DNA of 36,926 nt. It comes from a virus. Location: positions 1 through 36,926 of the IMG/VR virus record IMGVR_UViG_3300035703_000226; one strand, 5' to 3'. Position 1 is the stretch's first letter; each line of letters opens with the position of its first letter. The position numbers and the translations under genes were made by a program. The notes below the pieces were generated by a model, which did not search any database, was not told the DNA's origin, and was given only the letters and a program-made list of their open reading frames with translations. Shown in pieces: positions 1 to 8,694 of the stretch.

Positions 1-750
1 ACCGACAAGGATCAGGCCGCCGAACTGGCGGTTTACGAGGTTTACCAGCGGCGCGAGATCGGGCCGGTTGTCCTGCCGCTGAAGGCGCATTTCCGCGGTT
101 ACGAGCCGGGCGACTGCTTCACGCTGAATGCGGACCTCTCGCCCACCGGCGCAAGCCTCAAGGTGGTGCTGCGCCGCCGCGCGATCGACGTCGCCAGCGG
201 CGCGGTCAATTGCACCTTCGAGGCCGAGAGCGATGCCAAGCACACCGCCGCGCTGGGCAGCACCGCCACCGCGCCCAGCACGATCAGCTTCCCGACGCCG
301 GAGGAGCTCGACGATGTCTGGGCGGTCAATTCGCAAGGCTCGGGCGAGGTCGGCGCGCTGATCACCGGACGCGCGATGGTCGATGCCGATCCGCTCGACG
401 GGCTGATTCAGGCGACCGACGCCAGCATCACGGTGGAAACCCACACCGCGCAATATTTCGACAAGAGCGTTTCGGTCACCGGCGCGACGCTGACCACCGA
501 GGACGACGGCACCACCGCGATTGCAGCCGAAACCCGCTATTTCATCTATTACGACGACGCGTTGCGCAACGGCGGGGCGGTGGCGCTGAAGGCCACCCAG
601 CTGCTGGCCGACGCGCTCAATTCCGAAACCAATCCCGGCCGGCATTATGTCGGCGCGATCACCACCGACGTGGTTGGCGGCACCGGCGTGTCCGGCGGCG
701 GCCAGCCCCCGCCCTACGTCCCGCCGGGTGACTGGGACGAAATACCTTAA
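1..750 (+). CDS. Tail-tip / host-specificity protein, C-terminal part (5' end outside window)
   Basis: The reading frame is open from base 1 with no start and ends at TAA 748-750, so only the last 249 residues are present. The segment is a mixed beta-rich sequence ending in a Gly/Pro-rich tail (GGGQPPPYVPPGDW). Such proline-rich tails are common in alphaproteobacterial phage tail-tip proteins of the lambda J / GTA host-specificity type, which form the central hub and contact the cell surface. It sits just before two fibre-like genes and, if the genome is circular, a few kb downstream of the tape measure, which is where a tip protein is expected. Family assignment rests on position and composition, because no diagnostic N-terminal domain is visible. 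Confidence 0.6.
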   Translation, partial: TDKDQAAELAVYEVYQRREIGPVVLPLKAHFRGYEPGDCFTLNADLSPTGASLKVVLRRRAIDVASGAVNCTFEAESDAKHTAALGSTATAPSTISFPTPEELDDVWAVNSQGSGEVGALITGRAMVDADPLDGLIQATDASITVETHTAQYFDKSVSVTGATLTTEDDGTTAIAAETRYFIYYDDALRNGGAVALKATQLLADALNSETNPGRHYVGAITTDVVGGTGVSGGGQPPPYVPPGDWDEIP

Positions 751-765
751 CAGGAGCAAACGAGC

Positions 766-1179
766 ATGACGATTCCCTCGCAGTTCGCGGGCTGGCTGAG
801 TGTGTCCGAACGTGACGGCCTTGGCGGCAAGTCGGCCGAGCCGCCGGCAATCCGGCGCGGGCGCAAGCTGACGATGAAGCTCAACCTGCCGCTCGATCCC
901 GCGTTCGGCGACTGGACGCTGGGCACCTTTGCCGCCCGCCTGCGCGCTGCGCCCGGTGCCGAGGGTTCGCCGCTGGCGAGCTACGATTGCACCATCGGCA
1001 CGCCTGCCGGCGGTGTCACCCCGATCGAGATGGTGCTGGAAGCCGCAGACCAGTCGGGCCTGCCCGCCAGTGACCCGGCAAGCGGCCTTGTCGAACTGTT
1101 CCTCGATGTCACTTACACGATTGCCGGGACCGAGGAGACGCTGATCTCCACCCGCCAGCTGGTGGTGGAGGTGGTCTGA
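766..1179 (+). CDS. Small tail-associated protein, probably beta-sandwich
   Basis: Encodes 137 residues. The start is fixed by AGGAG at 752-756 ahead of ATG 766. The stop overlaps the next ATG (TGATG at 1177-1181), so it is translationally coupled to the large fibre gene. No named family is recognised. The sequence has no signal peptide or membrane segment and is rich in alternating hydrophobics typical of a beta fold. Together with the similarly sized protein at 5645-5989 it resembles short adaptor proteins that sit beside phage fibres. That role is inference from position only. Confidence 0.75.
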   Translation: MTIPSQFAGWLSVSERDGLGGKSAEPPAIRRGRKLTMKLNLPLDPAFGDWTLGTFAARLRAAPGAEGSPLASYDCTIGTPAGGVTPIEMVLEAADQSGLPASDPASGLVELFLDVTYTIAGTEETLISTRQLVVEVV

Positions 1180-4100
1180 TGGGCGTCCGCTCCTTCACGC
1201 TCAAGCCGCTGTCCTCGGTGATCCTCGCTTCGTGGAGCTGGAACACCCCGGCCTTCACCTTTGCCGAGGTGGTGCTGAGCGATCTCAGCGTGCCGATGAC
1301 CTTCGAGGACGGGATCAGCGCCGGGCTGCTGAGCGCGGCCTCCGATCCCAAGCGCTTCACGCTGACGGCAAACGGCTTCGAGCCGTCCGAGGGGACCGAG
1401 CGCGTCGTCACCCATCCGGATGCGCCCGCCGGCACGCTGATGCAGCCCGCCGCGAGTTTCACCGCGATGCCGCTCGACAATCCCGATCTGCCCAACACCT
1501 CGGCCGATCCGGTCTATTTCTCCAAGAACGTCGCGGGTGACAGCATCGCCTACCCGGGCGACCATTCCGAGCCCGACATTTTCGGCACCACCGGCAAGGG
1601 CGTGGTGCTGACGCAGGGCGCGAGCGGAACCGGCGTGTTCAACGCTGACAACATCAAGGCGACCGGCCTTGTCGCGGGCGACCGCGTGCGCGTTTCGGCG
1701 ATGCTGCGGATCGACGCGGCCAGCGGCGGAACGATCGGCCTCGGCCTGACCGGGGGGATCACCGCCGCCTTCAACTTCGCGCACGATGCCGATGGCAAGA
1801 TCACCAGCTTCACCGAGGCCTGGGGCACCTGGCGCACCGGCTTCTACAACTTCCCCTTCCTGATCAACGGCGAACAGTTTGTGTTCCTGTGGGTCGAGCG
1901 CGTCGCCACCAACACCACCGACATCAATTTCCGCATCCAGTTCATCGACACGGTGTCGGGCCGCAAGCTGCACCTGTGTTCGGTGGCGATCCAGAAGAAC
2001 CCGCTCGACGCGCCGGCTGCGGTGCCGGTGACGCAATCGGGCAGCTACGGCGCGGATCAGGTGCTGACCGGCATCACCAGCCAGATCGGCTACGTCCTGC
2101 GCGGGGTCGAGGCGGCGCGTTCGATGGCGCCGAGCGGCGTGATCACCGCGCCCGCGCTGGAAATCGGCCAACCCTATCTGCCGGTCTGCACCCAGATCGA
2201 CGTGATCGCCTCGGAAGAAATCGCCGACCGGGCAGGCATCATGCCCAACGAGAACCTGCTCTACTATTCGACGCCGTGGCTCGCGCCGGTCAACTTCGTG
2301 CGCAATTACGGGCCGGGCCGGTTCTCGCGCAACTGGCTGATCAGCGCCAGTTCCAAGGGCTGCACCAACGCAACGATCGGCAGCGTCTTCCGCCGCCGGC
2401 TCGACAAGCGCGCCAAGCTCGGCCGGATCAGCCTCAGCCGCACCTTCCTGACCGGCAAGCTGACGATTGACGACAACATCCTGCTTGCCGGGCCGGACAG
2501 CCGCGTCACTTCCTACTGGGAGCAGAACAGCAACCGCTCCTCCGGTGCGGGCACCTTCGACTTTCAGGTCGGCAGCGGCGGGGTTTCGCAGAAGAATTGC
2601 CTCGTCATCGGCTCGACGCTCGATGTCACCCGCGCGCGCTATCAGGTCCAGCAGGATCGCAGCTGGAGCAAGCAGGTGTTTGTCGGCGAATGGCTGCCGC
2701 AGGTGACCGGCGGGGCGATCGACGATTCCGGCTCGCGTTACCAGTACATTTCGCGCCGCAACCCGGGCGGGCAGGTCGCGGCGACGGTCTATTCCGTCGT
2801 CAGTGACGATGTGATGGTGCTGGATTGCTGGTCCGATCCGATGATCCGCGGGGCCGGCACCTATTCCTTCGCCCGGAACCGCAATTTCTACGGCCACACC
2901 ACCAGCTACCACGATCTTTATCTGGCCCAGTCGCAGCGCCAGATTCAGGTGAGCTTCGACGGCGGGACTTCGTGGGAGAACTTCCTCGACACCGGGCTGG
3001 AGATCAGCGATCTGCCGCACGGCGCGCAGGCAACCTACGTCGGGACCTACAATCCCGGCACCGGCGCTGTTGCCTACGGCAGCGCGTCGGACAAGGGGCC
3101 GCTCAGGTTCCGTTATTACGAGGCGGGCAGCGTCACCGGCTTTGTCAACCGGATCGGCTACCAGATCCACATGAGCCAGATGGATATGGGGACGCACACC
3201 CGCTATCCGCTGGACAACGACGTCTTCCGCACCGCCGAACTCACCGGGCCGACCGGCATCACGATGATGCTGGAGCACGTCTACCAGTCAGGCCGCTGGA
3301 ATGACGAGAGCACCTGGGCTCCGTGGACCGGGGGCAGCGCGGGCAATCCGTCGCAGGGCGCGACCGGCACGCACCCGGACTTTGACCAGATCACCCGCTT
3401 CGATGCGATCATCACCTCTTCGCAATGCGTCGGCAATGTGATGATCGGCAAGGCGCAGGGCCTGTTCTACACCGGCGCGAGCAGCCTTGCCTCGAACGGT
3501 TCCTCGCTCACCGGCTTTGTCGATGATGACTGGATTTTCGTCGGCGAGGCGATCCGCGCGGTTTCGTGGGACTGGTCGCTGGCAACGCCGTCCGAAATGG
3601 AAATCCCGGCCGCGCTGGTAATTCAGGCCGAACAGGCGAAGCCGTTCCGCTTCGTCAACGGTTCGGCGGGCTCGGTGCAGATGCTCACCGCCGGTCCGAA
3701 CAATATCTTGACCTTCGGCTCCAACGTGGTGATTGCCACCTCGGCGGGCAGTTCGGGCGGGCCGACCAACGGCGCCAGCATTGTCGGAACCGCGACGCTC
3801 CTGCCGCTGTCGGTGGTGTCGAACTTCACCACTTACACGCCGGCCGCCAACACGCTGGCGCGCGATCTGGTGCCCAACGAATGGCGCAAGACCGGCGACC
3901 GCATCCGCCTGCCCGAAAGCTCGGACGAGGCGCGCGCCTTCCGTTTCCGCGCCGATCTCCAGATTCGCCCCGGCCTGCTTGCCAACACGGTGATCGAGAC
4001 TGCGCTGGGCGATCATGACAAGTGGGACGACATCGTCCTCGATCTGCGCAGCAAGTATCTCGGCGCGCCTGACGTGCTGGTTGAAACGCCCAACAACGTC

Positions 4101-5453
4101 GCGGTCGGCACGGTGCTGGCCAGCGGCCTTTCCGGCACCGGCTTTGCCTACGGCGAGGGCGGCAACGAGGTGGACGGGCTGTTCGAAATTGTCGGCGGCG
4201 AGCTGCGCACCGCCAAGCTGCTGACCGGCCTCAACCGGATCGACCAGCTGCTGAGCAACGCGGGCGAGCAGATCGTGATCGACATGCGCCCGGCGGTTGC
4301 CCCCAGTATCGCCGGGGCGCGCATCCTCGGGGCAGCGGAAAATGGCGAGACGCTGGAGGTGCGCTGGGTGGCGCGCGGGCTTCCCGCGCCGGGCGCGGCG
4401 AGCCTCCAGTGGCAGAAGAACGGCACCAACATCTCCGGCCAGACGGCGGCCACCATTACCCTCGATCAGACGGCGATGAGCCTTGCCGACGGCGACGTGA
4501 TCAGCTGCGAGATCAGCGTCACCAGCGCGGCCGGCAGCGCCACCGCCGAACCTTCGGTCAGCTACGCGGCGGCCGAGGCCCCGGCCTTCACCGCCTCCTC
4601 GATCAGCGGCAGTCCGTTTGACGGGCAGGTGATGACAGCCAGCGCCACCGTCACCGGCACGCCGACCCCGACGCTTTCCTACCAGTGGCAGCGCAACGGC
4701 ACCAACATCTCCGGCGCGACCGCGAGCACCCTGACACTCGACGCCGCAACGCAGGGCTGGGTGGCGGGCGACACGATCTCCTGCGAGATCACCGCCACCA
4801 ACGCCTCGGGCAGCGCGACCGCCGAGCCGACCCGCACGATCGAGACCGATCCGGTCGCTCAGATCGCGGCAATCACCAGTGGCAAGACCGGCTCGGGCAC
4901 ATGGGATTTCCGCGACGCGACCAACACCGGCACGCTGACCGCGACCAACCTTGGCGGGACGGCGGGCAACTTCACGCAGGCCACCGCCGCAAACCAGCCT
5001 GCGATCAGCACCGTCACCGGCCTGACCTTCGATTCGAACGATCAGGTGGGCGCGACGATTTCAAACAGTCAGCCCTATTCGCTCTTCATCCTGATGAAGA
5101 AGGACCCGGCCTCGAACGACGGGCGCATTCTTCCTGCTCACATTATCTACGGCAACGGCTCGGCTCTCTCCTTGTTCATCACGGGCAGCGGGGTCGCGTC
5201 GGTCGACGGTACGGCGGTTGCGGGTAGTCCGCAGACCCGCGATGCGCTGCATGATGCGCTGGACGATGATGCCTGGCACATTTTCAGCGTCACCGGCCTG
5301 TCTCCGGGCGCAACCTTCGACATCGGCCGGGCTGCCGGAGCGGCGATGGTGGGCAACGTGATGGCCGCCGTCGCCCTGCGCGAGAGCGAGTTCGCCGACA
5401 TCGCCGCGACCCGCGCCGCGGTGCTGGCGGAACTCGAAAGGCTGCGCCCGTGA
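1179..5453 (+). CDS. Large tail fibre-like structural protein with two Ig-like domains and a lectin-like C-terminus
   Basis: Encodes 1424 residues, starting with ATG 1179 overlapping the previous stop. Residues 1-1035 are a long beta-rich region with no recognised domain. Residues about 1040-1125 and 1135-1222 are two Ig-like repeats that share QW-Q-NGTNISG, a TLD strand, GD-ISCEI and GSATAEP; their DNA is also nearly identical around 4409-4440 and 4685-4715, indicating an internal duplication. The last 200 residues (about 1227-1424) look like a concanavalin/LamG-type sandwich. Ig-like domains on phage tails are known to mediate weak surface attachment. Likely a side or tip fibre that binds cell-surface glycans. 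It is followed by a holin-like gene overlapping its stop. Confidence 0.75.
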   Translation: MGVRSFTLKPLSSVILASWSWNTPAFTFAEVVLSDLSVPMTFEDGISAGLLSAASDPKRFTLTANGFEPSEGTERVVTHPDAPAGTLMQPAASFTAMPLDNPDLPNTSADPVYFSKNVAGDSIAYPGDHSEPDIFGTTGKGVVLTQGASGTGVFNADNIKATGLVAGDRVRVSAMLRIDAASGGTIGLGLTGGITAAFNFAHDADGKITSFTEAWGTWRTGFYNFPFLINGEQFVFLWVERVATNTTDINFRIQFIDTVSGRKLHLCSVAIQKNPLDAPAAVPVTQSGSYGADQVLTGITSQIGYVLRGVEAARSMAPSGVITAPALEIGQPYLPVCTQIDVIASEEIADRAGIMPNENLLYYSTPWLAPVNFVRNYGPGRFSRNWLISASSKGCTNATIGSVFRRRLDKRAKLGRISLSRTFLTGKLTIDDNILLAGPDSRVTSYWEQNSNRSSGAGTFDFQVGSGGVSQKNCLVIGSTLDVTRARYQVQQDRSWSKQVFVGEWLPQVTGGAIDDSGSRYQYISRRNPGGQVAATVYSVVSDDVMVLDCWSDPMIRGAGTYSFARNRNFYGHTTSYHDLYLAQSQRQIQVSFDGGTSWENFLDTGLEISDLPHGAQATYVGTYNPGTGAVAYGSASDKGPLRFRYYEAGSVTGFVNRIGYQIHMSQMDMGTHTRYPLDNDVFRTAELTGPTGITMMLEHVYQSGRWNDESTWAPWTGGSAGNPSQGATGTHPDFDQITRFDAIITSSQCVGNVMIGKAQGLFYTGASSLASNGSSLTGFVDDDWIFVGEAIRAVSWDWSLATPSEMEIPAALVIQAEQAKPFRFVNGSAGSVQMLTAGPNNILTFGSNVVIATSAGSSGGPTNGASIVGTATLLPLSVVSNFTTYTPAANTLARDLVPNEWRKTGDRIRLPESSDEARAFRFRADLQIRPGLLANTVIETALGDHDKWDDIVLDLRSKYLGAPDVLVETPNNVAVGTVLASGLSGTGFAYGEGGNEVDGLFEIVGGELRTAKLLTGLNRIDQLLSNAGEQIVIDMRPAVAPSIAGARILGAAENGETLEVRWVARGLPAPGAASLQWQKNGTNISGQTAATITLDQTAMSLADGDVISCEISVTSAAGSATAEPSVSYAAAEAPAFTASSISGSPFDGQVMTASATVTGTPTPTLSYQWQRNGTNISGATASTLTLDAATQGWVAGDTISCEITATNASGSATAEPTRTIETDPVAQIAAITSGKTGSGTWDFRDATNTGTLTATNLGGTAGNFTQATAANQPAISTVTGLTFDSNDQVGATISNSQPYSLFILMKKDPASNDGRILPAHIIYGNGSALSLFITGSGVASVDGTAVAGSPQTRDALHDALDDDAWHIFSVTGLSPGATFDIGRAAGAAMVGNVMAAVALRESEFADIAATRAAVLAELERLRP

Positions 5454-5641
5454 GCGACCCCTTCCACAACCTGCCCGAAGGGGTGAAGGCCGCCGGCGAT
5501 CTCGTCTCGATCGCAACGCTGCTCGGCTCGCTGGCCAGCCTGCTGCCCGCGATGGCCGCGCTGCTCACCATCATCTGGACCGCCATCCGCATCTACGAAA
5601 CCGACACCGTCCAGCGGCTGCTCGGCAAGAAAAAGGGTTAA
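5450..5641 (+). CDS. Small membrane protein, holin-like
   Basis: Encodes 63 residues from GTG 5450, which overlaps the fibre stop codon (GTGA). One long hydrophobic stretch covers roughly residues 18-48, followed by a tail ending in KKKG. A single membrane span with a basic C-terminus is typical of small phage holins, which permeabilise the inner membrane to trigger lysis. It lies 1.5 kb upstream of the endolysin and apart from the second holin-like gene at 7109, so it could instead be a tail-associated membrane protein. The assignment is by topology only. Confidence 0.5.
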   Translation: MSDPFHNLPEGVKAAGDLVSIATLLGSLASLLPAMAALLTIIWTAIRIYETDTVQRLLGKKKG

Positions 5642-5644
5642 GTC

Positions 5645-5989
5645 ATGATCACCCAGACGTTCCGCATCGGCGAGGACATCACCATCGCGCTCGACGTGGC
5701 GCAGGGCGATGTCGCCGATGTGGCCAGCCTGACCGCGAAAATGCAGCGATCGATCTCGGCAGACAGCTTTGCCCCGGCGCGCGGCAGCGTGGCGATCCCC
5801 TTCGCGGTCGGCGCGCGGGCGGCAGAGGGCGAGATTCCGGCGGGCTGGAATCTGACGTTGTCCGCCGCGGTGACGGCTGATCTCGCGCCCGGGGTCTACG
5901 CGGTCGATGCCACCGCGACCGGCACCGGCGATGAAATCGAGCTGACTGACGAAACCCTGTTCATCCGCCTGACGCGGGCGGTGATCTGA
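5645..5989 (+). CDS. Small tail-associated protein of unknown function
   Basis: Encodes 114 residues from ATG 5645, four bases after the previous stop. The stop overlaps the ATG of the collagen-like fibre (TGATG 5987-5991). The sequence opens with an [13 protein letters not shown] strand pattern and ends FIRLTRAVI, suggesting a compact beta-sandwich reminiscent of N-terminal domains of baseplate upper proteins. No catalytic motif, signal peptide or membrane segment is visible. Coupling to the next gene suggests it attaches or assists that fibre; this is inference. Confidence 0.7.
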   Translation: MITQTFRIGEDITIALDVAQGDVADVASLTAKMQRSISADSFAPARGSVAIPFAVGARAAEGEIPAGWNLTLSAAVTADLAPGVYAVDATATGTGDEIELTDETLFIRLTRAVI

Positions 5990-7092
5990 TGGCGGTGCTG
6001 CTGCGCTGGCGCATCCCCGCGCCCTTCGTGACGCTGCGCTGGCGCACCAGCGCGGGCGTGCTCGATGCGCTGGGCCGCGATCCCGAGGCCCCGCTGGCGG
6101 GCTTCCTGATCCCGGCGGCGGCGGCGGGCGGCGAAGGCCCTGCCGGTCCTGCCGGACCCGCCGGACCGCAAGGCCCGCAGGGTGAGACCGGCCCCGCCGG
6201 TCCTGCCGGGGCGACGGGCGCAACGGGAGCCACCGGCCCCGCTGGCCCGGCAGGTGCTGACGGGGCCGATGGTGCCGACGGCGCAGACGGGGCCGACGGT
6301 GCCAGCGCCTACGAAGTCGCGCTCGCCAACGGCTTTGTCGGGACCGAGGCGGCGTGGCTGGCCTCGCTGGTCGGCCCTGCCGGAGCTGATGGTGCCGACG
6401 GCGCGGACGGCGCGACCGGCCCTGCTGGCCCCACCGGCGCGACCGGCCCGCAAGGCCCGCAGGGGGACACCGGCCCGCAAGGCCCGGCAGGGGAAGCGGG
6501 GGCCACCGGCGCGACCGGAGCCACTGGCCCGCAAGGCCCCGCCGGTCCGGCGGTGGCGCACTTCATCAGCCCCAGCCTCGCCGCCGGGGCCTTCATCACC
6601 AACAACATCGGCGCGCTGGCGCAGGGGACAGTCGCCGGGGTGGCCGGGCGGATGGAGATGACGCCCTTCATCCCCTCGCGCGACATCACCGTCGACCAGC
6701 TGGCGATTGAAATCACCGCCGCGGTCGCATCGGCGCAGGCGCGGGTGTGCATCTACGCCAGCGGCACCGACGGCCTGCCCGACGCGCTGCTGACCGGACA
6801 GGGGACGACGCTCGACTGTTCCACCACCGGCGCGAAAACCAGCGACATCAGCGGCGGGATCGCGCTGACGGCGGGCGAGCAATACTGGCTGGCGGTGCAA
6901 TCCAGCTCGACCGCGACGATTCGCGCGCTGGCAGTTGGCAGTCTGCTGCCGCTGGGCGTGCCTTCGACCGGCACCACCGTCAACGTCGGCCGCCGCGCCA
7001 GCACCACCTTTGCCAGCGGGTTGCCCGATCCGGCACCCTCCACCTCGCTGCTCTCCGGATCGATGCCCCGCGTCGCCCTGCGCCTCGCCTGA
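5989..7092 (+). CDS. Collagen-like repeat tail fibre
   Basis: Encodes 367 residues. Residues 1-47 are a short N-terminal domain. Two Gly-X-Y tracts (about 48-104 and 128-187, rich in GPAGPAG, GATGATG and GADGADG) are separated by a non-collagenous insert of about 25 residues that begins [19 protein letters not shown], and residues about 188-367 form a globular C-terminal domain. Gly-X-Y tracts in phage fibres form collagen-type triple helices, so this is most likely a trimeric fibre with a receptor-binding or decorating C-terminus. It follows the tip and fibre genes and directly precedes the lysis genes. The repeats make the locus prone to length variation. Confidence 0.85.
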   Translation: MAVLLRWRIPAPFVTLRWRTSAGVLDALGRDPEAPLAGFLIPAAAAGGEGPAGPAGPAGPQGPQGETGPAGPAGATGATGATGPAGPAGADGADGADGADGADGASAYEVALANGFVGTEAAWLASLVGPAGADGADGADGATGPAGPTGATGPQGPQGDTGPQGPAGEAGATGATGATGPQGPAGPAVAHFISPSLAAGAFITNNIGALAQGTVAGVAGRMEMTPFIPSRDITVDQLAIEITAAVASAQARVCIYASGTDGLPDALLTGQGTTLDCSTTGAKTSDISGGIALTAGEQYWLAVQSSSTATIRALAVGSLLPLGVPSTGTTVNVGRRASTTFASGLPDPAPSTSLLSGSMPRVALRLA

Positions 7093-7108
7093 CCTGAAAG
7101 GAAAACCG

Positions 7109-7372
7109 ATGATCGACTGGCTGGACAAGCACCTGGTGCCCGAATGGCGCAAGGCGTGGAAGTGGTCGAGCGTGCAGCTCGCCGCGCTGGTGAGCACGGC
7201 CATCGGCGCGCTCGCCGCGCAGCCGCAGCTGATGCTCTCGATCGTCAATTACATGCCGGCCGATCCGGCCCAGCGCGCGCTGGCGGCGATTGCGGTGGGC
7301 GGCATCGCGTTCTTCGGGCCGACGCTGCTGCGGCTCTGGCAGCAGGGGGGCAAGAGCGATGCAGCCGAGTAA
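7109..7372 (+). CDS. Holin-like membrane protein of the lysis cassette
   Basis: Encodes 87 residues. ATG 7109 is preceded by AAAGGAA at about 7097-7103; longer upstream starts in this frame lie within the fibre gene and have no such site. The protein begins MIDWLDKHLVPEWRKAWKW, an amphipathic opening seen in small phage membrane proteins encoded next to lysozymes. Two hydrophobic segments follow (about residues 22-40 and 55-75). Its stop lies within the endolysin gene, a coupled arrangement typical of holin-endolysin pairs. It probably controls the timing of inner-membrane permeabilisation. Confidence 0.7.
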   Translation: MIDWLDKHLVPEWRKAWKWSSVQLAALVSTAIGALAAQPQLMLSIVNYMPADPAQRALAAIAVGGIAFFGPTLLRLWQQGGKSDAAE

Positions 7373-7958
7373 CCATATTCCCGACGCCGGGAAAAAGGTC
7401 TCCGGCAACCCGAACCTGCCGCCCAAGTCGCCGCTGGTCGCGCTGATCGGCGCGGCCGCCGCCGCCGCGCTGGCGGTGATGATCCCGCACGACGAAAGCG
7501 GTCGCAAGGTCGAAGCCAACGTCACCGAAGACGGCGCGCTGCAGGTGCGCCACCTTTCCGGCCCGCAATATCTGCGCGCCTACGCCGACATCGTCGGGGT
7601 CTGGACGATCTGCGACGGCGACACCAAAGGCGTCCGGCGCGGGATGGTGGAGACCGAGGCGGGCTGCACCGACCGGCTCGAGCGCCAGCTGGTCGCGCAC
7701 GCCAAGCCGGTGCTGGCCTGCGTCCCTGCGCTGGGGCAGAAGGGCCGCGAGAACCAGCTCGTCGCCAGCGTCAGCCTTGCCTACAACATCGGCACCGGCG
7801 GCTTCTGCCGATCGACCGCCGCGCGCCGCTTCAACGCGGGCAACTGGCGCGGGGGCTGCGATGCCTTCCTGATGTGGAACAAGGCCGGCGGGCGGGTGGT
7901 GCGCGGCCTTGCCCTGCGCCGCGAAAGGGAGCGGGCCTTGTGCCTGAAGGGCCTGTGA
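7359..7958 (+). CDS. R21-like SAR endolysin (lysozyme fold, GH24 type) lacking the usual catalytic Glu
   Basis: Encodes 199 residues from ATG 7359, 14 bases inside the holin gene. An Ala/Gly-rich weakly hydrophobic segment (residues 25-42) resembles the signal-anchor-release domain of phage 21 endolysin. The lysozyme core aligns with it: AYADIVGVWTICDGDT at residues 74-89, and the C-terminal AGNWRGGCDAF and RRERERALCL blocks match its QGDIKGACDQL and RREIEREICLW. Asp77 and Thr83 occupy the catalytic Asp and Thr positions, but the residue nine before the Asp, normally Glu, is Gly68. It would cleave peptidoglycan after release into the periplasm, if active. Confidence 0.85.
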   Translation: MQPSNHIPDAGKKVSGNPNLPPKSPLVALIGAAAAAALAVMIPHDESGRKVEANVTEDGALQVRHLSGPQYLRAYADIVGVWTICDGDTKGVRRGMVETEAGCTDRLERQLVAHAKPVLACVPALGQKGRENQLVASVSLAYNIGTGGFCRSTAARRFNAGNWRGGCDAFLMWNKAGGRVVRGLALRRERERALCLKGL

Positions 7959-8104
7959 AGGGCGAGGTGCCGACCCCGGAGCAGGAGCGCGCCGCGCTCG
8001 CCGCGCTGTTCGGGATGCTGGCGCTGACGATTGTCGGTGCCTGCGCGCTGATCATCGCGATTGGCTGGGGGCTGGGCCTGATCGCCCGCTGGGTGTTCGG
8101 GTGA
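7940..8104 (+). CDS. Small single-span membrane protein of the lysis cassette
   Basis: Encodes 54 residues from GTG 7940, chosen because AAGGGAG at 7924-7930 lies about nine bases upstream; GTG 7955 is an in-frame alternative. It overlaps the end of the endolysin by 19 bases, and its stop forms TGATG with the start of the Rz gene. One strong hydrophobic helix covers about residues 22-50, preceded by a charged N-terminus. It could be a holin, antiholin or pinholin partner, since SAR endolysins normally work with pinholins. No family is recognised. Confidence 0.55.
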   Translation: MPEGPVKGEVPTPEQERAALAALFGMLALTIVGACALIIAIGWGLGLIARWVFG

Positions 8105-8694
8105 TGCCGGGGCTGCTCCTCGCCCGCGCGCGGGACTTTGTGCTCGCCAATGCGCTGATCGTGATCGCGGTGCTGCTGGCGCTGCTGGCGGTGCAGACGA
8201 TCCGGATCGACGGTTTCCGGATTGATCCGCCGCTGCTCCCCGCCTTTGGCCCCAAGGGCCTCAAAGCCGAAAACGCCCGGCTGCGCGCCGATCTGGCGCA
8301 GATGCAGCGCGAGCGCGACGCTGCCGATGCGCTGGCGAAAGCGGTCGCCTCCGACAATTCCCGCGCAACCGAGAAGGCCAACACCGATGTCAAAGCCGAA
8401 CTGGATCGCCAGGGCGACCGCACCGAGCGCTTTATTGCTGGCGGCGGGGTGCGCCCATCCTGCCCCCGAACCGCCCCGGGTGGTGCCGGTGACCGCGCCG
8501 GAATCGATGCGCGAGCCGGTGCGCTGCCCGAGCTGGATGGAATGCAGCCCGGAGACCAGCGGGGCGCCTTCGACCCGCCGACCGTAACCGTCTTCGCCGA
8601 AGACGTGCGGATCTGCACCGAGAACACCGTCAAAGCCCGCGCCTGGCGCGAATGGGGCCTCGGCATCGAGGCGAATTCGAAGGGGAACGAGTGA
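8104..8694 (+). CDS. Inner-membrane spanin, Rz-like
   Basis: Encodes 196 residues from ATG 8104 (TGATG overlap with the upstream stop; the adjacent GTG 8101 is a less likely start). An N-terminal membrane helix at about residues 12-30 is followed by a charged heptad-rich coiled coil at about 52-105 (LKAENARLRADLAQMQRER). This is the topology of i-spanins, which span the periplasm and fuse inner and outer membranes in the last step of lysis. A lipoprotein gene is nested within it in the +1 frame at 8387-8587, which strongly supports the assignment. The C-terminal 90 residues overlap that nested gene and are probably constrained by it. Confidence 0.8.
   Translation: MPGLLLARARDFVLANALIVIAVLLALLAVQTIRIDGFRIDPPLLPAFGPKGLKAENARLRADLAQMQRERDAADALAKAVASDNSRATEKANTDVKAELDRQGDRTERFIAGGGVRPSCPRTAPGGAGDRAGIDARAGALPELDGMQPGDQRGAFDPPTVTVFAEDVRICTENTVKARAWREWGLGIEANSKGNE
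8387..8587 (+). CDS. Outer-membrane spanin lipoprotein, Rz1-like, nested in the Rz gene
   Basis: Encodes 66 residues in the +1 frame entirely inside the Rz-like gene, from ATG 8387 to TAA 8585-8587. The signal peptide has Lys3 and Arg9 and then a short hydrophobic core ending in a lipobox-like LLLAAGC with Cys22 as the lipidated residue. The mature part is short and proline-rich (HPAPEPPRVVPV), as in lambda Rz1. The nested layout is the classic embedded i-spanin/o-spanin arrangement. Lipidation at Cys22 would anchor it in the outer membrane, where it pairs with the Rz coiled coil. A larger open frame extends upstream, but only this start yields a lipoprotein signal. Confidence 0.8.
   Translation: MSKPNWIARATAPSALLLAAGCAHPAPEPPRVVPVTAPESMREPVRCPSWMECSPETSGAPSTRRP

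Noticed and set aside
1113-3278. 721-residue minus-strand open frame
   Set aside because: It lies antisense to the fibre gene. Composition is His/Arg/Ala-rich with no motif, as expected for the antisense shadow of a GC-rich gene.
5896-7248. 450-residue minus-strand open frame with Arg/Gly/Ala repeats
   Set aside because: It is the antisense shadow of the collagen-like gene, whose GGC/GCC repeats read open in many frames.
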